A stretch of DNA of 13,049 nucleotides, from NCBI GenBank assembly GCA_024640585.1, contig JAHEEQ010000236.1, forward strand, positions 1 to 13,049, given 5' to 3'. Each line of letters begins with the position of its first letter. Within the stretch, counting starts at the first letter, position 1. Shown here one piece after another: positions 1 through 8,931 of the stretch. Source of the DNA: Micrococcales bacterium (GTDB taxonomy: Bacteria > Actinomycetota > Actinomycetes > S36-B12 > UBA5976). The notes under the pieces are model-generated. The model was not told the DNA's origin. It did not search any database and saw only the letters and a program-made list of their open reading frames with translations. Made by a program: the position numbers and the translations under genes.

Positions 1-389
1 CGTGCGTCGTCAAATCCATACTTTTGCATTCCAACTAAATCTGCATGCCCAGGACGAGGCCTTGTCAGAGCTGCGGCTCGAGCGACTCCATCTAGCGCTT
101 CCGCAGAAACAGGGTCAGCGCTCATAACTGCATCCCATTTCGGCCATTCGCTATTTGCGACGATTACAGAGATCGGCCCGCCCATAGTGAGACCGTGCCG
201 AACACCGCCAATGATTTTGACTTCATCTGCTTCAAATTTCATTCGCGCCCCGCGGCCAAATCCAAGACGCCTGCGGGCAAGTGCATGACCTATTTCTGAG
301 GTGGTAATTTCCACACCTGCTGGCATGCCCTCAACTACCGCGGTGAGAGCCTCACCGTGGGATTCACCAGCTGTAATCCAACGCAACAC
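1..389 (-). CDS. aroC: Chorismate synthase, N-terminal part (3' end beyond window)
   Basis: Chorismate synthase converts 5-enolpyruvylshikimate-3-phosphate to chorismate, the last shikimate-pathway step, using reduced FMN in the cytosol. About 129 codons are visible. The N-terminus reads [21 protein letters not shown], a family hallmark (ESHG near residue 9). It is followed by the arginine-rich [12 protein letters not shown] segment, the [13 protein letters not shown] block and RPRPGHADL, all typical of AroC phosphate and flavin binding. The start is a GTG at 387-389, chosen because it gives the usual MLRW start and has a GGGAG Shine-Dalgarno about 9 nt upstream. TTG at 384-386 is a less likely alternative. 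The gene overlaps the end of the upstream prepilin peptidase by 26 nt, which suggests translational coupling. The C-terminal two thirds are not in the window. Identification is very secure. Confidence 0.96.
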   Translation of the reverse strand, partial: MLRWITAGESHGEALTAVVEGMPAGVEITTSEIGHALARRRLGFGRGARMKFEADEVKIIGGVRHGLTMGGPISVIVANSEWPKWDAVMSADPVSAEALDGVARAAALTRPRPGHADLVGMQKYGFDDA

Positions 390-810
390 TCGCCCATTCT
401 CCCACGCAAATGACAATCCATGCCCCATAAAGACTCACGCCAAAAGGAATTCTTGAAGATTTTCGAAAGATTTTTCGCCAAAAGCCATGGATACTGCCAA
501 AAAGATACGCGCAATATAGCCAGAGGAAAGTCAGAGTTGAAGTTGGAAAAGTTAGGGCCAATCCAGCTATGAACTTGACATCCCCCATACCAAAAGCGTT
601 TGGTCTGCAGATTGCGATGACTAGGTGAATAATAAAAAATAGAAGGGCTGATCGAAGTACGTCAATTCTGAAATCAAAAAGCTGCGAGAGCAAACCCAAA
701 CTGAATATTGAAAGGTTTAAAAAATTCGGAAGTACATAGGATTTGAAATCTACCCTTGCGGCTTTAAAACCCAATACTGCAATCGCGATGTTTATCGCAT
801 CTAAAACCAT
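364..810 (-). CDS. Short A24-family prepilin peptidase
   Basis: Membrane aspartyl protease of the type IV prepilin peptidase family (A24), which cleaves leader peptides from prepilins or pilin-like proteins at the membrane. The 148-residue protein has about five hydrophobic segments. It carries the two family aspartates: D21 in a D-x6-PN context (residues 21-29) and D77 in the GMGDVK motif (residues 74-79), then an IPFG motif near residue 121. It lacks the N-terminal cysteine-rich N-methyltransferase domain of PilD, so it is the short TadV/CpaA-like or actinobacterial form and probably only a peptidase. The ATG at 808-810 has no strong Shine-Dalgarno. The gene sits 51 nt after aroE and overlaps aroC by 26 nt. 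Related small peptidases occupy the same aroE-aroC slot in other actinobacteria. The substrate cannot be told from this window. Confidence 0.85.
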   Translation of the reverse strand: MVLDAINIAIAVLGFKAARVDFKSYVLPNFLNLSIFSLGLLSQLFDFRIDVLRSALLFFIIHLVIAICRPNAFGMGDVKFIAGLALTFPTSTLTFLWLYCAYLFGSIHGFWRKIFRKSSRIPFGVSLYGAWIVICVGEWASVALDYSW

Positions 811-821
811 AGTTGGATTCT

Positions 822-851
822 TATCGGATAGATTTGTGAGTTCTATCGGAT
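822..851. repeat. Two direct copies of an 8-bp word in the aroE-peptidase gap
   Basis: The 51-nt gap between aroE and the prepilin peptidase gene contains TATCGGAT at 822-829 and again at 844-851, so the copies are offset by 22 bp, about two helical turns. On the minus strand each reads ATCCGATA, followed by GAA or AGAA. A TAAAAT hexamer (a possible -10 box on the minus strand) lies next to the upstream copy, but I see no convincing -35. The spacing would suit a tandem-bound regulator, but two short copies in AT-rich DNA can easily arise by chance. Confidence 0.25.
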
Positions 852-861
852 TTTACATTTA

Positions 862-1674
862 CTAGACAGAACCCTTGGTCTGTTGAACTAGTCCTGCGTC
901 ATACATGGTATTAAAAAGTTTATGCATGTATTCTCGATCGCAATTAGTCATAAGTACAACCTGTTCAACTGCCTGAGCGGCGAGCAGATGTAAGCCACTA
1001 AATACTTGGCATTCTTGAACGATTGCACTTGCTGCGAGCTTCGTAGGCCATGGTGCATAGATGACATCAAAAAATACTTTTGTGCTGTTGTGAAGTTTGA
1101 CAAAGTCCGAAGCACCTGCTGGAACAGTGCTGATCAATAAATCAGCCTTCGGTTCCGAGATATCTTGCAGTACAAAACTTATATCCGGGAAATAAGTAGC
1201 AAGCTCGTCTATAGCATCGCTTCTTCGTGCTGCAATGCCAATTTGTTTGTACCCCAGATGATCAAGCGCTGCAATTGCTGAGCGAGCCGTGGCACCAGAG
1301 CCAATGACACATGCGGTTCCCGCCACTTCGATAACTGGAGAAAGAATTGCAATAAAACCTGCAACATCTGTATTGAATCCGCTCCAAGTTCCATCAGATT
1401 CGCGAATCAAAGTGTTGCAGGCGCGGGTTAGCAAAGAATAATCATCGTGCCTACTAGCATAAATAAATGCATTGTCCTTTAGAGGCATCGTTACCGAAAA
1501 TCCCGTGTGATCAGAATTTGAATCAATAAATTCAGCGAATTCATTTGGATTTACATTAAATCGTCCATAGGCCCAATCAATTCCGAGCATCGAATAAGCA
1601 GCTTGGTGAAGAGTCGGTGAAAGTGAATGATCAACTGGGTTTCCCAAAATTGCTGCTTTGCCGCTAGTTAACAC
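862..1674 (-). CDS. aroE: Shikimate dehydrogenase
   Basis: NADP-dependent reduction of 3-dehydroshikimate to shikimate, fourth step of the shikimate pathway, in the cytosol. The 270-residue length is normal. Residues 11-24 (GNPVDHSLSPTLHQ) hold the serine pair that binds shikimate. SVTMPLK (60-66) places the catalytic lysine at K66. ACNTL (85-89) and GFNTD (99-103) supply N87 and the catalytic-site aspartate D103. VIGSGATARSA (from 123) is the dinucleotide-binding glycine loop, and LLAAQAVEQ near the C-terminus matches the closing helix. The first position of the NVTxPxK motif is Ser, not Asn, a variant I recall from other actinobacteria. The start is GTG at 1672-1674, overlapping the end of mltG by 11 nt. 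Its Shine-Dalgarno is weak, so coupling to mltG translation is likely. With aroC downstream it forms a partial aromatic amino-acid cluster. Confidence 0.95.
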   Translation of the reverse strand: MLTSGKAAILGNPVDHSLSPTLHQAAYSMLGIDWAYGRFNVNPNEFAEFIDSNSDHTGFSVTMPLKDNAFIYASRHDDYSLLTRACNTLIRESDGTWSGFNTDVAGFIAILSPVIEVAGTACVIGSGATARSAIAALDHLGYKQIGIAARRSDAIDELATYFPDISFVLQDISEPKADLLISTVPAGASDFVKLHNSTKVFFDVIYAPWPTKLAASAIVQECQVFSGLHLLAAQAVEQVVLMTNCDREYMHKLFNTMYDAGLVQQTKGSV

Positions 1675-2719
1675 TGTCTAAATACTTTCGCTTGAGCACT
1701 AGGAATTCTTTGTATGTGACAGCAAATTCAGTTTTTTGAGTTTTCAGATCTGTTGTCACAAAATACAACCAATTACCGGGTGCTGGTTCAAGGGCGGCCT
1801 CAAGTGCAGCTTCGCCTGGATTACCTATCGGTCCAGCTGGTAGCCCATTTGTCTTGTAGGTGTTGTAAGGACTCGCGGTATCAAGTTGTGATTGCGTGAG
1901 GTTGAGCTCATCAAGTCCAAGTGCATAGTTGACGGTTGAGTCTAATTGCAAGCGCATATTGATTTTTAAACGGTTTTCAATTACGCGCGCAACCTTCGAA
2001 TAATCAACCGGCGCTCCCTCTACTTCCAAAATGGATGCGATCGTCACAATTTCGAGAACACTATGTCCAGCTGCTGATGCTCGTCGGCTAAGTTCAAGTG
2101 AATCATAAGCAGCGAACCACCGGGATGTCATTTGTGACAAAATTGATATCGCGGTTGCATTCTTTGGAATTTCGTAGGTCGCAGGAAATAAGAATCCCTC
2201 TGGATTCCCATTTGCAATTGTTGGCAAGCCAAACGATGTGGGATCTTCAAAAGCGTCAAGAAAATCTTGCTTACTAACTCCAGAAACCTTTGATGCAAGA
2301 GTGACAATTTCCGAGACCCGCAACCCTTCGGGAATTGTGAGTCGCTTGACCGCTTTCGCTAATGGATCTAGTAATAAATCAAGTGCGGATCTGCTACTCA
2401 TTTCCAATCGTAGGTTGTATTCACCAGGCGAAACTGATGTAGCTCGCTCATCTGAATTTACGACTGCAATCCACGCATCCACTCCGGCAATAACCCCATT
2501 GGTATATAAATTCTCACCAATCTCACGAAGTGTGTCACCTGCTTCGATTGTGATTGTTACTGCACCATTTCCATCTCCAGGAAAATCTGCGGCAGGTTGC
2601 AAACTCTTAGCCAGCGTAAAAGCACCTAAAGTAATTACTACCAAAATTGAGACTACCAAAATCCAAGGACGTTTTGGTTGAGTTGCAGGTTCAGTCATCT
2701 TGAATCCGAAAACGCTCAT
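1664..2719 (-). CDS. mltG: Endolytic murein transglycosylase MltG
   Basis: Membrane-anchored lytic transglycosylase that cuts nascent glycan strands and is proposed to terminate peptidoglycan polymerisation. The 351-residue protein has a short basic cytoplasmic N-terminus and one transmembrane helix at about 19-37. A LysM-like N-terminal part follows (about 54-105, with the phrase EAGDTLREIGENL), then the YceG catalytic domain. Family motifs seen are PEGFLFPATYEIP (173-185), ASILEVEG (228-235) with E232 aligning to the catalytic glutamate of E. coli MltG, LQLDSTVNYAL, and the SPYNTY to GLPAGPIGNPG stretch. The ATG at 2717-2719 overlaps the ruvX stop as ATGA. A second in-frame ATG at residue 8 has a GGA 6 nt upstream and could be the true start. 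Both leave the membrane helix intact. The actinobacterial ruvX-mltG-aroE order supports the assignment. Confidence 0.93.
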   Translation of the reverse strand: MSVFGFKMTEPATQPKRPWILVVSILVVITLGAFTLAKSLQPAADFPGDGNGAVTITIEAGDTLREIGENLYTNGVIAGVDAWIAVVNSDERATSVSPGEYNLRLEMSSRSALDLLLDPLAKAVKRLTIPEGLRVSEIVTLASKVSGVSKQDFLDAFEDPTSFGLPTIANGNPEGFLFPATYEIPKNATAISILSQMTSRWFAAYDSLELSRRASAAGHSVLEIVTIASILEVEGAPVDYSKVARVIENRLKINMRLQLDSTVNYALGLDELNLTQSQLDTASPYNTYKTNGLPAGPIGNPGEAALEAALEPAPGNWLYFVTTDLKTQKTEFAVTYKEFLVLKRKYLDSVN

Positions 2720-3162
2720 CTCAACACCTGTCCTGGTGCTTTGTTATTACGACGTTCATATTCCAAAGCATCCTCCAAGAGAACGCTAGCGGCAACAGCG
2801 TCTATTAGCCCTTTGTCAGTGCGAGTTGTGTGTCCACTTTCCCGCAATTGACCTCTAGCTACCCTGGTGGTCATTCGCTCGTCCACTAGTCGAAAATCAA
2901 GTTTGGGATGTGTAGTTGCAATAGCATTTGCTTGTTCAATTACCGCCTGAGCTGCTACTCCGTGTTCTCCACGTAAATCTATTGGTAATCCTATTATCAC
3001 TTCGATTGGATCATATTCGGCAATCAATTCATTAAGTGCGTTATGTAGATCTTCAGGTTTTAACACTGCAACTGGAGAACTCAACAGTCCATCAGGATCA
3101 CATTTGGCAACACCGATTCGACTTGCCCCTAGATCAAGCGCAATCCGAACTCCTCTGCGCAT
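2716..3162 (-). CDS. ruvX: Putative pre-16S rRNA nuclease RuvX/YqgF
   Basis: RNase H-fold nuclease of the YqgF/RuvX family, which takes part in 5'-end maturation of 16S rRNA. The older name reflects similarity to RuvC-like Holliday junction resolvases. The 148-residue length is usual. The acidic catalytic set is in place: D10 in ALDLGASRIGVA (8-19), E95 in LVDERMTT (92-99) and D121 in LIDAVAASVLLEDAL (from 119). The conserved IIGLP strand is at 56-60. The ATG at 3160-3162 lies one base after the alaS stop codon, and its TGA overlaps the mltG start (ATGA). The gene is therefore tightly coupled on both sides. The alaS-ruvX-mltG order is widespread in actinobacteria and some firmicutes. Confidence 0.94.
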   Translation of the reverse strand: MRRGVRIALDLGASRIGVAKCDPDGLLSSPVAVLKPEDLHNALNELIAEYDPIEVIIGLPIDLRGEHGVAAQAVIEQANAIATTHPKLDFRLVDERMTTRVARGQLRESGHTTRTDKGLIDAVAASVLLEDALEYERRNNKAPGQVLR

Positions 3163-3163
3163 G

Positions 3164-5827
3164 TCAGACTGACTTAGAAATTTCTGCAGCTAGTAGGTTC
3201 AATGCTTCTGGAATCGCAGAAATTTTTGAGCCGCCACCTTGTGCGAGTTCAGGTTTGCCGCCGCCTTTGCCTTCAATTACTTCAGCAATCTTTGCCAATA
3301 ATGTTCCAGCAGAAAGACCTTTTGCTATGGCTGCATCAGTCGCAGCAATAACTACTGATGCTTTTCCATCTGCTGTAGAGATCGCACAAACCACACCTGC
3401 ATTTGTCTGCATTGCACTTTTTAGTTCATTCACGATTTCGCGAACATCATTTGCTGAGGTTCCTTCTGGGAAAATCGCTGTTTTCAATTCGACGCCAGAA
3501 ATAGATGTTGTTTTGAGGTAGCTATCGAGTTGACTTCGTAATTGTCCGGCGCGAACTTTCTCAAGCTCTTTTTCGGCATCTCTTAATTTTGTGACCAAAT
3601 TTTCAATACGTTCGAACAATTCTTCTGGTCGAGCTTTCAAATTTTGCGCAATGTTGTTCAACAAAATATGTTCTCGGGCAAGGAAAGAGTACGCATCTGC
3701 GCCTACCAGTGCCTCCACTCGTCTTACGCCGGTTCCAACCGAACCTTCTGATAAGAATTTGACAACACCTAAATGCCCTGTGGTTGGGGTATGTGTTCCA
3801 CCGCAAAGTTCACGCGCCCAGTCACCTACTGAGACCACCCGCACTTTGTCGCCGTACTTTTCTCCAAACAATGCCATGGCGCCAATCTCCCGCGCATCGT
3901 TTTGCGACATGTACTGGGCTGTAACTGGTAGGTCTTCTAAAAGAACAGCATTAACTCTTGATTCGACTTCGTTCAAAATCGAATTTGGCACAGCAGATGG
4001 AGATGGGAAATCAAACCGAAGACGTCCTGGCGAATTCTCAGAGCCCATTTGAGTTGCAGTCTCACCAAGTAGTTCTCTAAACGCTTTGTGAATCATGTGA
4101 GTCGCTGTGTGTGCACGACTGATTGCGAGTCGGCGAGATAGATCTACTTCCGCGTGTGCACTTGATGAAACTGTCACTTCGCCATCCGCAACAGTTGCAC
4201 GGTGAACGATTAAACCAGGAACTGGCGATTGAACATCATAAACATCCAACACTGCGCCATTTGCCAAAGTGATTCGACCGTGATCGCCGAGTTGGCCGCC
4301 ACCTTCAGCATAAAAAGGCGTGTCTTGCAAGACAATTTCAACATATTGGCCAGGAATTGCAGAATCCACCACATTTCCATCGACTAATAAACCGTTGATT
4401 TTCGTTTCGGAACTGATGTGTTCATAACCTACAAAATTTGATGTTCCAGCAGCTTCCATTATTTCTTTGTACGCGGTCGGAGCAGTTAGGCCTGCCTTGC
4501 GGGTCATCGCATCTGCTTTAGCCCGTTCACGCTGTTGTTTCATTAGAGATCTAAAACCATCTTCATCAACTTCTAGGCCAGCTTCTTTAGCCATTTCGAC
4601 AGTTAGATCGAAGGGAAAACCGTACGTGTCATGTAGTTGGAAAACTTGATCACCGGCTAATTTTGCAGCGCCAGTAGTTTTAGTTTGCGCAACCGCTGTG
4701 TCAAACATTGTGGTTCCGGACTTCAAAGTTGCTAAGAAAGCAAGTTCTTCATTTGCGGCGATAGAGCGGATACGTGAGGCATCAGAAACTAATTCTGGAT
4801 ATTGCGCGCCCATTGCTTCGATAGTTGCATCTATTAACTCAACCATTACAGGTTCATTGCAACCAAGGATTCGCATATTACGAACTACTCTGCGCAAAAT
4901 ACGGCGAAGCACATATCCGCGACCTTCGTTCCCAGGTAGCACACCATCTACTATTAAGAACGCGCAAGTACGGGCATGGTCTGCAATAACTCGCAGGGCT
5001 ACGTCACTCTTTTGATCTTTACCGTATGCAACGCCAGACAACTCAACAGCTTTATCGAGAATTACACGAGTTGTATCAATCTCGTATATATTTTCAACGC
5101 CTTGCAACAAAGCAGCCATACGCTCGAGACCCATACCGGTGTCGATGTTTTTTGCAGGTAATTCACCAAGGATTGGATAACCTTCTTTGCCAGGTCCAGC
5201 CCCACGTTCAAACTGCATGAATACAAGGTTCCAGACTTCAAGATATCGATCCTCATCAACAACCGGACCGCCCTCTTTTCCATATTGCGCGCCCCGGTCG
5301 TAATAAATTTCAGAACATGGACCGCACGGACCTGGAACACCCATTGACCAGAAGTTATCTACTTGACCTCGCCGTTGGATTCTGTCTTTCGGAACGCCAA
5401 CTTTGTTGTGCCAAATTTCCGCAGCTTCATCATCGTCTTCATAAACAGTTACCCAGAGTTTTTCTTCAGGAAATCCGTAACCGCCATCGGCTACTGAACC
5501 AGTTAGCAGTTCCCATGCGAATGGGATAGCTCCTTCTTTGAAGTAGTCACCGAATGAAAAGTTGCCAGCCATTTGAAAAAATGATGCGTGTCGAGTTGTC
5601 TTGCCAACTTCTTCGATATCAAGAGTGCGGACACACTTTTGGACGCTTGCGGCTCTTTTGTATTCGGGAGCTGCTTCACCAAGAAAATAAGGTTTGAAAG
5701 GAACCATGCCTGCGTTTACAAAAAGCAGCGTTGGGTCATCTAATAAGAGCGGAGCGGAAGGCACGACTGTGTGACCGTTCTTCTCAAAATAATCAAGAAA
5801 ACGCTGTCGAATATCAGCCGATTTCAT
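3164..5827 (-). CDS. alaS: Alanyl-tRNA synthetase
   Basis: Class II synthetase that charges tRNA-Ala and hydrolyses mischarged Ser- or Gly-tRNA-Ala, in the cytosol. The 887-residue protein is full length. The N-terminal catalytic domain holds the FVNAGMVPFKPYFLG, RHASFFQMAGNFSFGDYF and NIDTGMGLERMAALLQG blocks plus GPCGPCSEIYYDRG. The editing domain keeps both halves of its metal site: HTATH (H573, H577) and CGGTH (C675, H679). A coiled stretch (about 725-765) leads to the C-terminal DHHA1 domain with its glycine-rich GGGKPELAQGGGSK signature. The ATG at 5825-5827 overlaps the rarA stop as ATGA, with GAAGG about 11 nt upstream. The stop lies one base before ruvX. Nothing is missing or unusual in catalytic or editing residues, so it should be a standard enzyme. 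Confidence 0.98.
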   Translation of the reverse strand: MKSADIRQRFLDYFEKNGHTVVPSAPLLLDDPTLLFVNAGMVPFKPYFLGEAAPEYKRAASVQKCVRTLDIEEVGKTTRHASFFQMAGNFSFGDYFKEGAIPFAWELLTGSVADGGYGFPEEKLWVTVYEDDDEAAEIWHNKVGVPKDRIQRRGQVDNFWSMGVPGPCGPCSEIYYDRGAQYGKEGGPVVDEDRYLEVWNLVFMQFERGAGPGKEGYPILGELPAKNIDTGMGLERMAALLQGVENIYEIDTTRVILDKAVELSGVAYGKDQKSDVALRVIADHARTCAFLIVDGVLPGNEGRGYVLRRILRRVVRNMRILGCNEPVMVELIDATIEAMGAQYPELVSDASRIRSIAANEELAFLATLKSGTTMFDTAVAQTKTTGAAKLAGDQVFQLHDTYGFPFDLTVEMAKEAGLEVDEDGFRSLMKQQRERAKADAMTRKAGLTAPTAYKEIMEAAGTSNFVGYEHISSETKINGLLVDGNVVDSAIPGQYVEIVLQDTPFYAEGGGQLGDHGRITLANGAVLDVYDVQSPVPGLIVHRATVADGEVTVSSSAHAEVDLSRRLAISRAHTATHMIHKAFRELLGETATQMGSENSPGRLRFDFPSPSAVPNSILNEVESRVNAVLLEDLPVTAQYMSQNDAREIGAMALFGEKYGDKVRVVSVGDWARELCGGTHTPTTGHLGVVKFLSEGSVGTGVRRVEALVGADAYSFLAREHILLNNIAQNLKARPEELFERIENLVTKLRDAEKELEKVRAGQLRSQLDSYLKTTSISGVELKTAIFPEGTSANDVREIVNELKSAMQTNAGVVCAISTADGKASVVIAATDAAIAKGLSAGTLLAKIAEVIEGKGGGKPELAQGGGSKISAIPEALNLLAAEISKSV

Positions 5828-7170
5828 TGTGCCCGACCTTCCTTAGATTCAGTGGCAGACCCTACCGAGTCACCTTTTAGTAAGGATTTGATGTGAGTCA
5901 AAATGTCTGCCCATCGTTTTTCATGTCCATGCTGACTTGGCTCGTAATAAACCCGATTTTGAATATCTTGCGGCGCGTAGGCAAATGACACAATGCCTGC
6001 AGGCAAATCGTGTGGATATTGGTATCCAACGCCATGCCCCATTTTGGTAGCTCCGGCATAGTGTGCATCGCGAAGTTCAGCTGGAACTTCTCCTCCTCTG
6101 CCCCGATTCACATCCGTCATAGCGCGTTCAATCGCAACAGCAACTGAATTACTCTTTGGAGCGAGCGAAGCATGGATTACTGCCTGTGCAAGTGTTAATG
6201 AGGCTTCTGGCATCCCGATTAAAGAGACAGCTTGCAGCGCTGCGAGTGCGGTTTGCAAAGCGGATGGGTCTGCCATACCAATATCTTCACTTGCCAAAAT
6301 CACGATTCGACGAGCAATAAATCTTGGATCTTCTCCAGCCGCAATCATTCGCGCCAAATAGTGCAACGCAGCATCAACATCTGACCCACGCATACTCTTG
6401 ATGAAAGCACTGATTATGTCGTAATGCTGATCGCCATCTTTGTCGTAATGCACAATTGCATGCTGTGCAGCTTGTGAAACAACTCCTTCACTAATCGCAC
6501 AATTACTCGCTTGCGCAATTCCTGCTGAAGCTTCCAAGAGAGTTAGTACATGTCTCGCATCACCACCTGCGATCCGAACGAGAAAATCAAGCCCTGAAGA
6601 TTCGATTGCAATTTCGCCATTCAGTCCTAATGGAGAATCAATTGCTCTTGCAACTAAATGTTTTAGATCTTCTTCCGACAATTTCTCTAAACGTACGACG
6701 ATAGAGCGAGAAAGTAGCGGTGCATTTACACTGAAACTTGGATTTTCGGTGGTGGCTGCAACAAGAGTGACCCAACCATTTTCAACCGCCGGCAATAATG
6801 CATCCTGTTGCGACTTATTGAATCGGTGCACCTCATCGATAAATAGCACCGTGTTTTGACCACCAACTGAAAGTGATTCTCTTGCATCTGCAATCACTTC
6901 ACGAACTTCTTTTACACCAGACGAAATCGCAGAGAGTTCAACGAATTTGCGGCTCGTTGATGTTGCAATCATTTGGGCGATTGTGGTTTTGCCACTTCCA
7001 GGTGGACCCCATAACAAAATACTTACTGCAGCAGTTTTGTCACCATCAAGTAATCTGCGAAGTGGAGTTCCGACTTTGAGAATGTTTGTTTGCCCAACTA
7101 GTTCAGATGCGTTTTTTGGACGCATCCGAACAGCTAGTGGAGCGTTAGAACTTCTCTCAAAGATGGACAC
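5824..7170 (-). CDS. rarA: Replication-associated recombination protein A (AAA+ ATPase)
   Basis: RarA/MgsA-family AAA+ ATPase, related to the clamp-loader/Mgs1 group, which acts at stalled replication forks. The 448-residue length is typical. The AAA+ core has Walker A GPPGSGKTT (55-63, K61), Walker B VLFIDEVHRF (108-117, D112-E113) and a sensor-1 segment AATTENPSF (138-146). It is followed by the lid and the C-terminal tetramerisation domain, with the family phrases YDIISAFIKSMRGSD, RIVILASEDIGMADP and HYAGATKMGHG-x-GYQYPHD. The start is GTG at 7168-7170, directly after the aspS TAA, with a GAAGG Shine-Dalgarno about 5 nt upstream inside aspS. Its stop overlaps alaS by 4 nt. The aspS-rarA-alaS neighbourhood is standard in actinobacteria. 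In Streptomyces I recall rpsD lying between rarA and alaS, but it is not here. Confidence 0.96.
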   Translation of the reverse strand: MSIFERSSNAPLAVRMRPKNASELVGQTNILKVGTPLRRLLDGDKTAAVSILLWGPPGSGKTTIAQMIATSTSRKFVELSAISSGVKEVREVIADARESLSVGGQNTVLFIDEVHRFNKSQQDALLPAVENGWVTLVAATTENPSFSVNAPLLSRSIVVRLEKLSEEDLKHLVARAIDSPLGLNGEIAIESSGLDFLVRIAGGDARHVLTLLEASAGIAQASNCAISEGVVSQAAQHAIVHYDKDGDQHYDIISAFIKSMRGSDVDAALHYLARMIAAGEDPRFIARRIVILASEDIGMADPSALQTALAALQAVSLIGMPEASLTLAQAVIHASLAPKSNSVAVAIERAMTDVNRGRGGEVPAELRDAHYAGATKMGHGVGYQYPHDLPAGIVSFAYAPQDIQNRVYYEPSQHGHEKRWADILTHIKSLLKGDSVGSATESKEGRAQ

Positions 7171-8931
7171 TTAGCCTTCTACTTTTTCGATCTTCTTTTC
7201 AGGTTTGAAATCAACCCCAGCTTCTTTGCGCTGAGCTGGTGTAATAGGCGTTGGCGCACCTGTAAGCGGATCGTGACCGCCACCGGTTTTCGGAAACGCA
7301 ATCACCTCGCGCAGATTTGCCGCTCCTGATAACAACATGCAAATTCGATCCCAGCCCAAAGCGATGCCACCATGAGGAGGTGGGCCGAATTTAAATGCCT
7401 CAAGAAGGAAACCAAATTTTTCTTGCGCTTCTTCATCAGATAAACCGAGCAGTTTGAAAACTCGTTCTTGAACACTGCCTTGATGGATACGGATCGATCC
7501 GCCACCAATTTCATTACCGTTGCAAACAATGTCGTATGCCCAAGCGAGTGCATTACCTGGATCGGATTCAAAATTATTTAGCCATTCCGAATTTGGCGAG
7601 GTGAACGGATGGTGCACCGCAGTCCAGCCAGACGATCCATCTTCATTTTCTATTTGCTCAAACATCGGCGCATCAATCACCCAAAGGAATGACCACTCCG
7701 ATTCGTCAATCGCACCAATACGTTTGCCAACTTCCAGACGTGTTGCGCCGAGTAGCCCTAGTGCATCAGAACGTTTTCCGGCTGCAAAGAAAACACAGTC
7801 GCCAGCTTTAGCGCCAGTAGCTTGCGCCAAACCATTGCGCTCTTCTTCACTTAAATTTTTAGCAACTGGTCCGCCTAATTCACCGTCTTCACCAAATGTC
7901 ACGTATGCCAAACCTTTGGCACCACGTTGTTTTGCCCATTCTTGCCAAGCATCGAATGTGCGCCTTGGCTGGTCTGCCCCGCCTGGCATTACGACTGCAC
8001 CAACATGCTCCGCTTGGAAAACGCGGAACTCAGTTTTTGAGAAGTATTTTGTTAGGTCAACAAGTTCCAAACCAAAACGCAGATCAGGTTTGTCAGTTCC
8101 GTACAACCGCATGGCATCCATGTAAGTCATGCGAGGGATGTCGCCAATTGTGTAGTCAATTGCACCTTTCCAAAGCGCACGAACTAATTGCTCTCCCAAA
8201 ACCAAAATGTCTTCTTGTTCAATAAATGACATTTCAATATCTAGCTGGGTGAACTCTGGTTGCCGATCTGCTCGAAAATCTTCATCACGATAGCAGCGGG
8301 CGATTTGGAAATACTTCTCCATACCAGCCACCATCAACAATTGCTTAAACAATTGCGGACTTTGCGGTAGTGCATACCAACTTCCTGGTTTTAATCGAAC
8401 TGGAACCAAGAAATCGCGCGCACCTTCTGGAGTTGATCTTGTCAAAGTTGGCGTTTCAATTTCAACGAAATCCTGAGCTAATAAAACATCTCGAGCAATT
8501 TGGTTTACTTTGCTGCGCATACGAAGAGCAGCAGCCGGACCTGAACGCCGTAAGTCCAAATAGCGCCATTTCAAACGGGTTTCGTCACCAACTTCAAGAT
8601 GATCATCGATTGGGAATGGCAGTGGCGCTGATTCACTTAGAACTTCAACGACATCAGCCAAAATCTCAATCGCGCCTGTGGGAAGTTCCGGATTTTCATT
8701 ACCTGCAGGTCGAAGCGACACTTCACCAATTACTTTTACGCAAAATTCACTCCGCAGAATATGCGCAGTGCGTTCATCACGAACTACAACTTGGACAACT
8801 CCAGATGCATCGCGCAAATCAATAAAGGCTACGCCCCCATGATCTCGACGTCTAGCTACCCATCCTGCCAAAGTTACTGAAGAGCCAGCATCTGTAGCTC
8901 GCAAAATTCCTGCATTGTGTGTGCGTAACAC
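7171..8931 (-). CDS. aspS: Aspartyl-tRNA synthetase, probably nondiscriminating (Asp/Asn)
   Basis: Class II synthetase charging tRNA-Asp and perhaps tRNA-Asn. The 586-residue protein has the bacterial layout: an N-terminal OB-fold anticodon-binding domain (about 1-105, [11 protein letters not shown] then [14 protein letters not shown]) and a class II catalytic core. Core motifs are [32 protein letters not shown], the motif 2 region [29 protein letters not shown], and motif 3 [15 protein letters not shown] bacterial GAD insertion lies within the core. Residue 31 is His in RRRDHGG. In the literature His31 marks bacterial AspRS enzymes that also aspartylate tRNA-Asn, whereas the discriminating E. 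coli enzyme has RRRDLG. The start is GTG at 8929-8931 directly after the hisS TAA, with GAGGAG as Shine-Dalgarno at 6 nt spacing. The function is certain; the dual specificity is inferred. Confidence 0.97.
   Translation of the reverse strand: MLRTHNAGILRATDAGSSVTLAGWVARRRDHGGVAFIDLRDASGVVQVVVRDERTAHILRSEFCVKVIGEVSLRPAGNENPELPTGAIEILADVVEVLSESAPLPFPIDDHLEVGDETRLKWRYLDLRRSGPAAALRMRSKVNQIARDVLLAQDFVEIETPTLTRSTPEGARDFLVPVRLKPGSWYALPQSPQLFKQLLMVAGMEKYFQIARCYRDEDFRADRQPEFTQLDIEMSFIEQEDILVLGEQLVRALWKGAIDYTIGDIPRMTYMDAMRLYGTDKPDLRFGLELVDLTKYFSKTEFRVFQAEHVGAVVMPGGADQPRRTFDAWQEWAKQRGAKGLAYVTFGEDGELGGPVAKNLSEEERNGLAQATGAKAGDCVFFAAGKRSDALGLLGATRLEVGKRIGAIDESEWSFLWVIDAPMFEQIENEDGSSGWTAVHHPFTSPNSEWLNNFESDPGNALAWAYDIVCNGNEIGGGSIRIHQGSVQERVFKLLGLSDEEAQEKFGFLLEAFKFGPPPHGGIALGWDRICMLLSGAANLREVIAFPKTGGGHDPLTGAPTPITPAQRKEAGVDFKPEKKIEKVEG

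Noticed and set aside
866..883. Stem-loop ACAGA / TCTGT at the aroE 3' end
   Set aside because: Only five perfect pairs, inside coding sequence, with no T-run on the minus strand, so it is unlikely to be a terminator.
3036..3521. 161-codon plus-strand open frame across the ruvX-alaS junction
   Set aside because: It is antisense to two well-identified genes and has no family resemblance, so it is a shadow frame.
7520..8125. 201-codon plus-strand open frame inside aspS
   Set aside because: It lies wholly antisense to a certain aspS, shows no recognisable domain, and its composition mirrors the opposite strand. The same applies to the open frames at 7896-8225 and 8370-8825.
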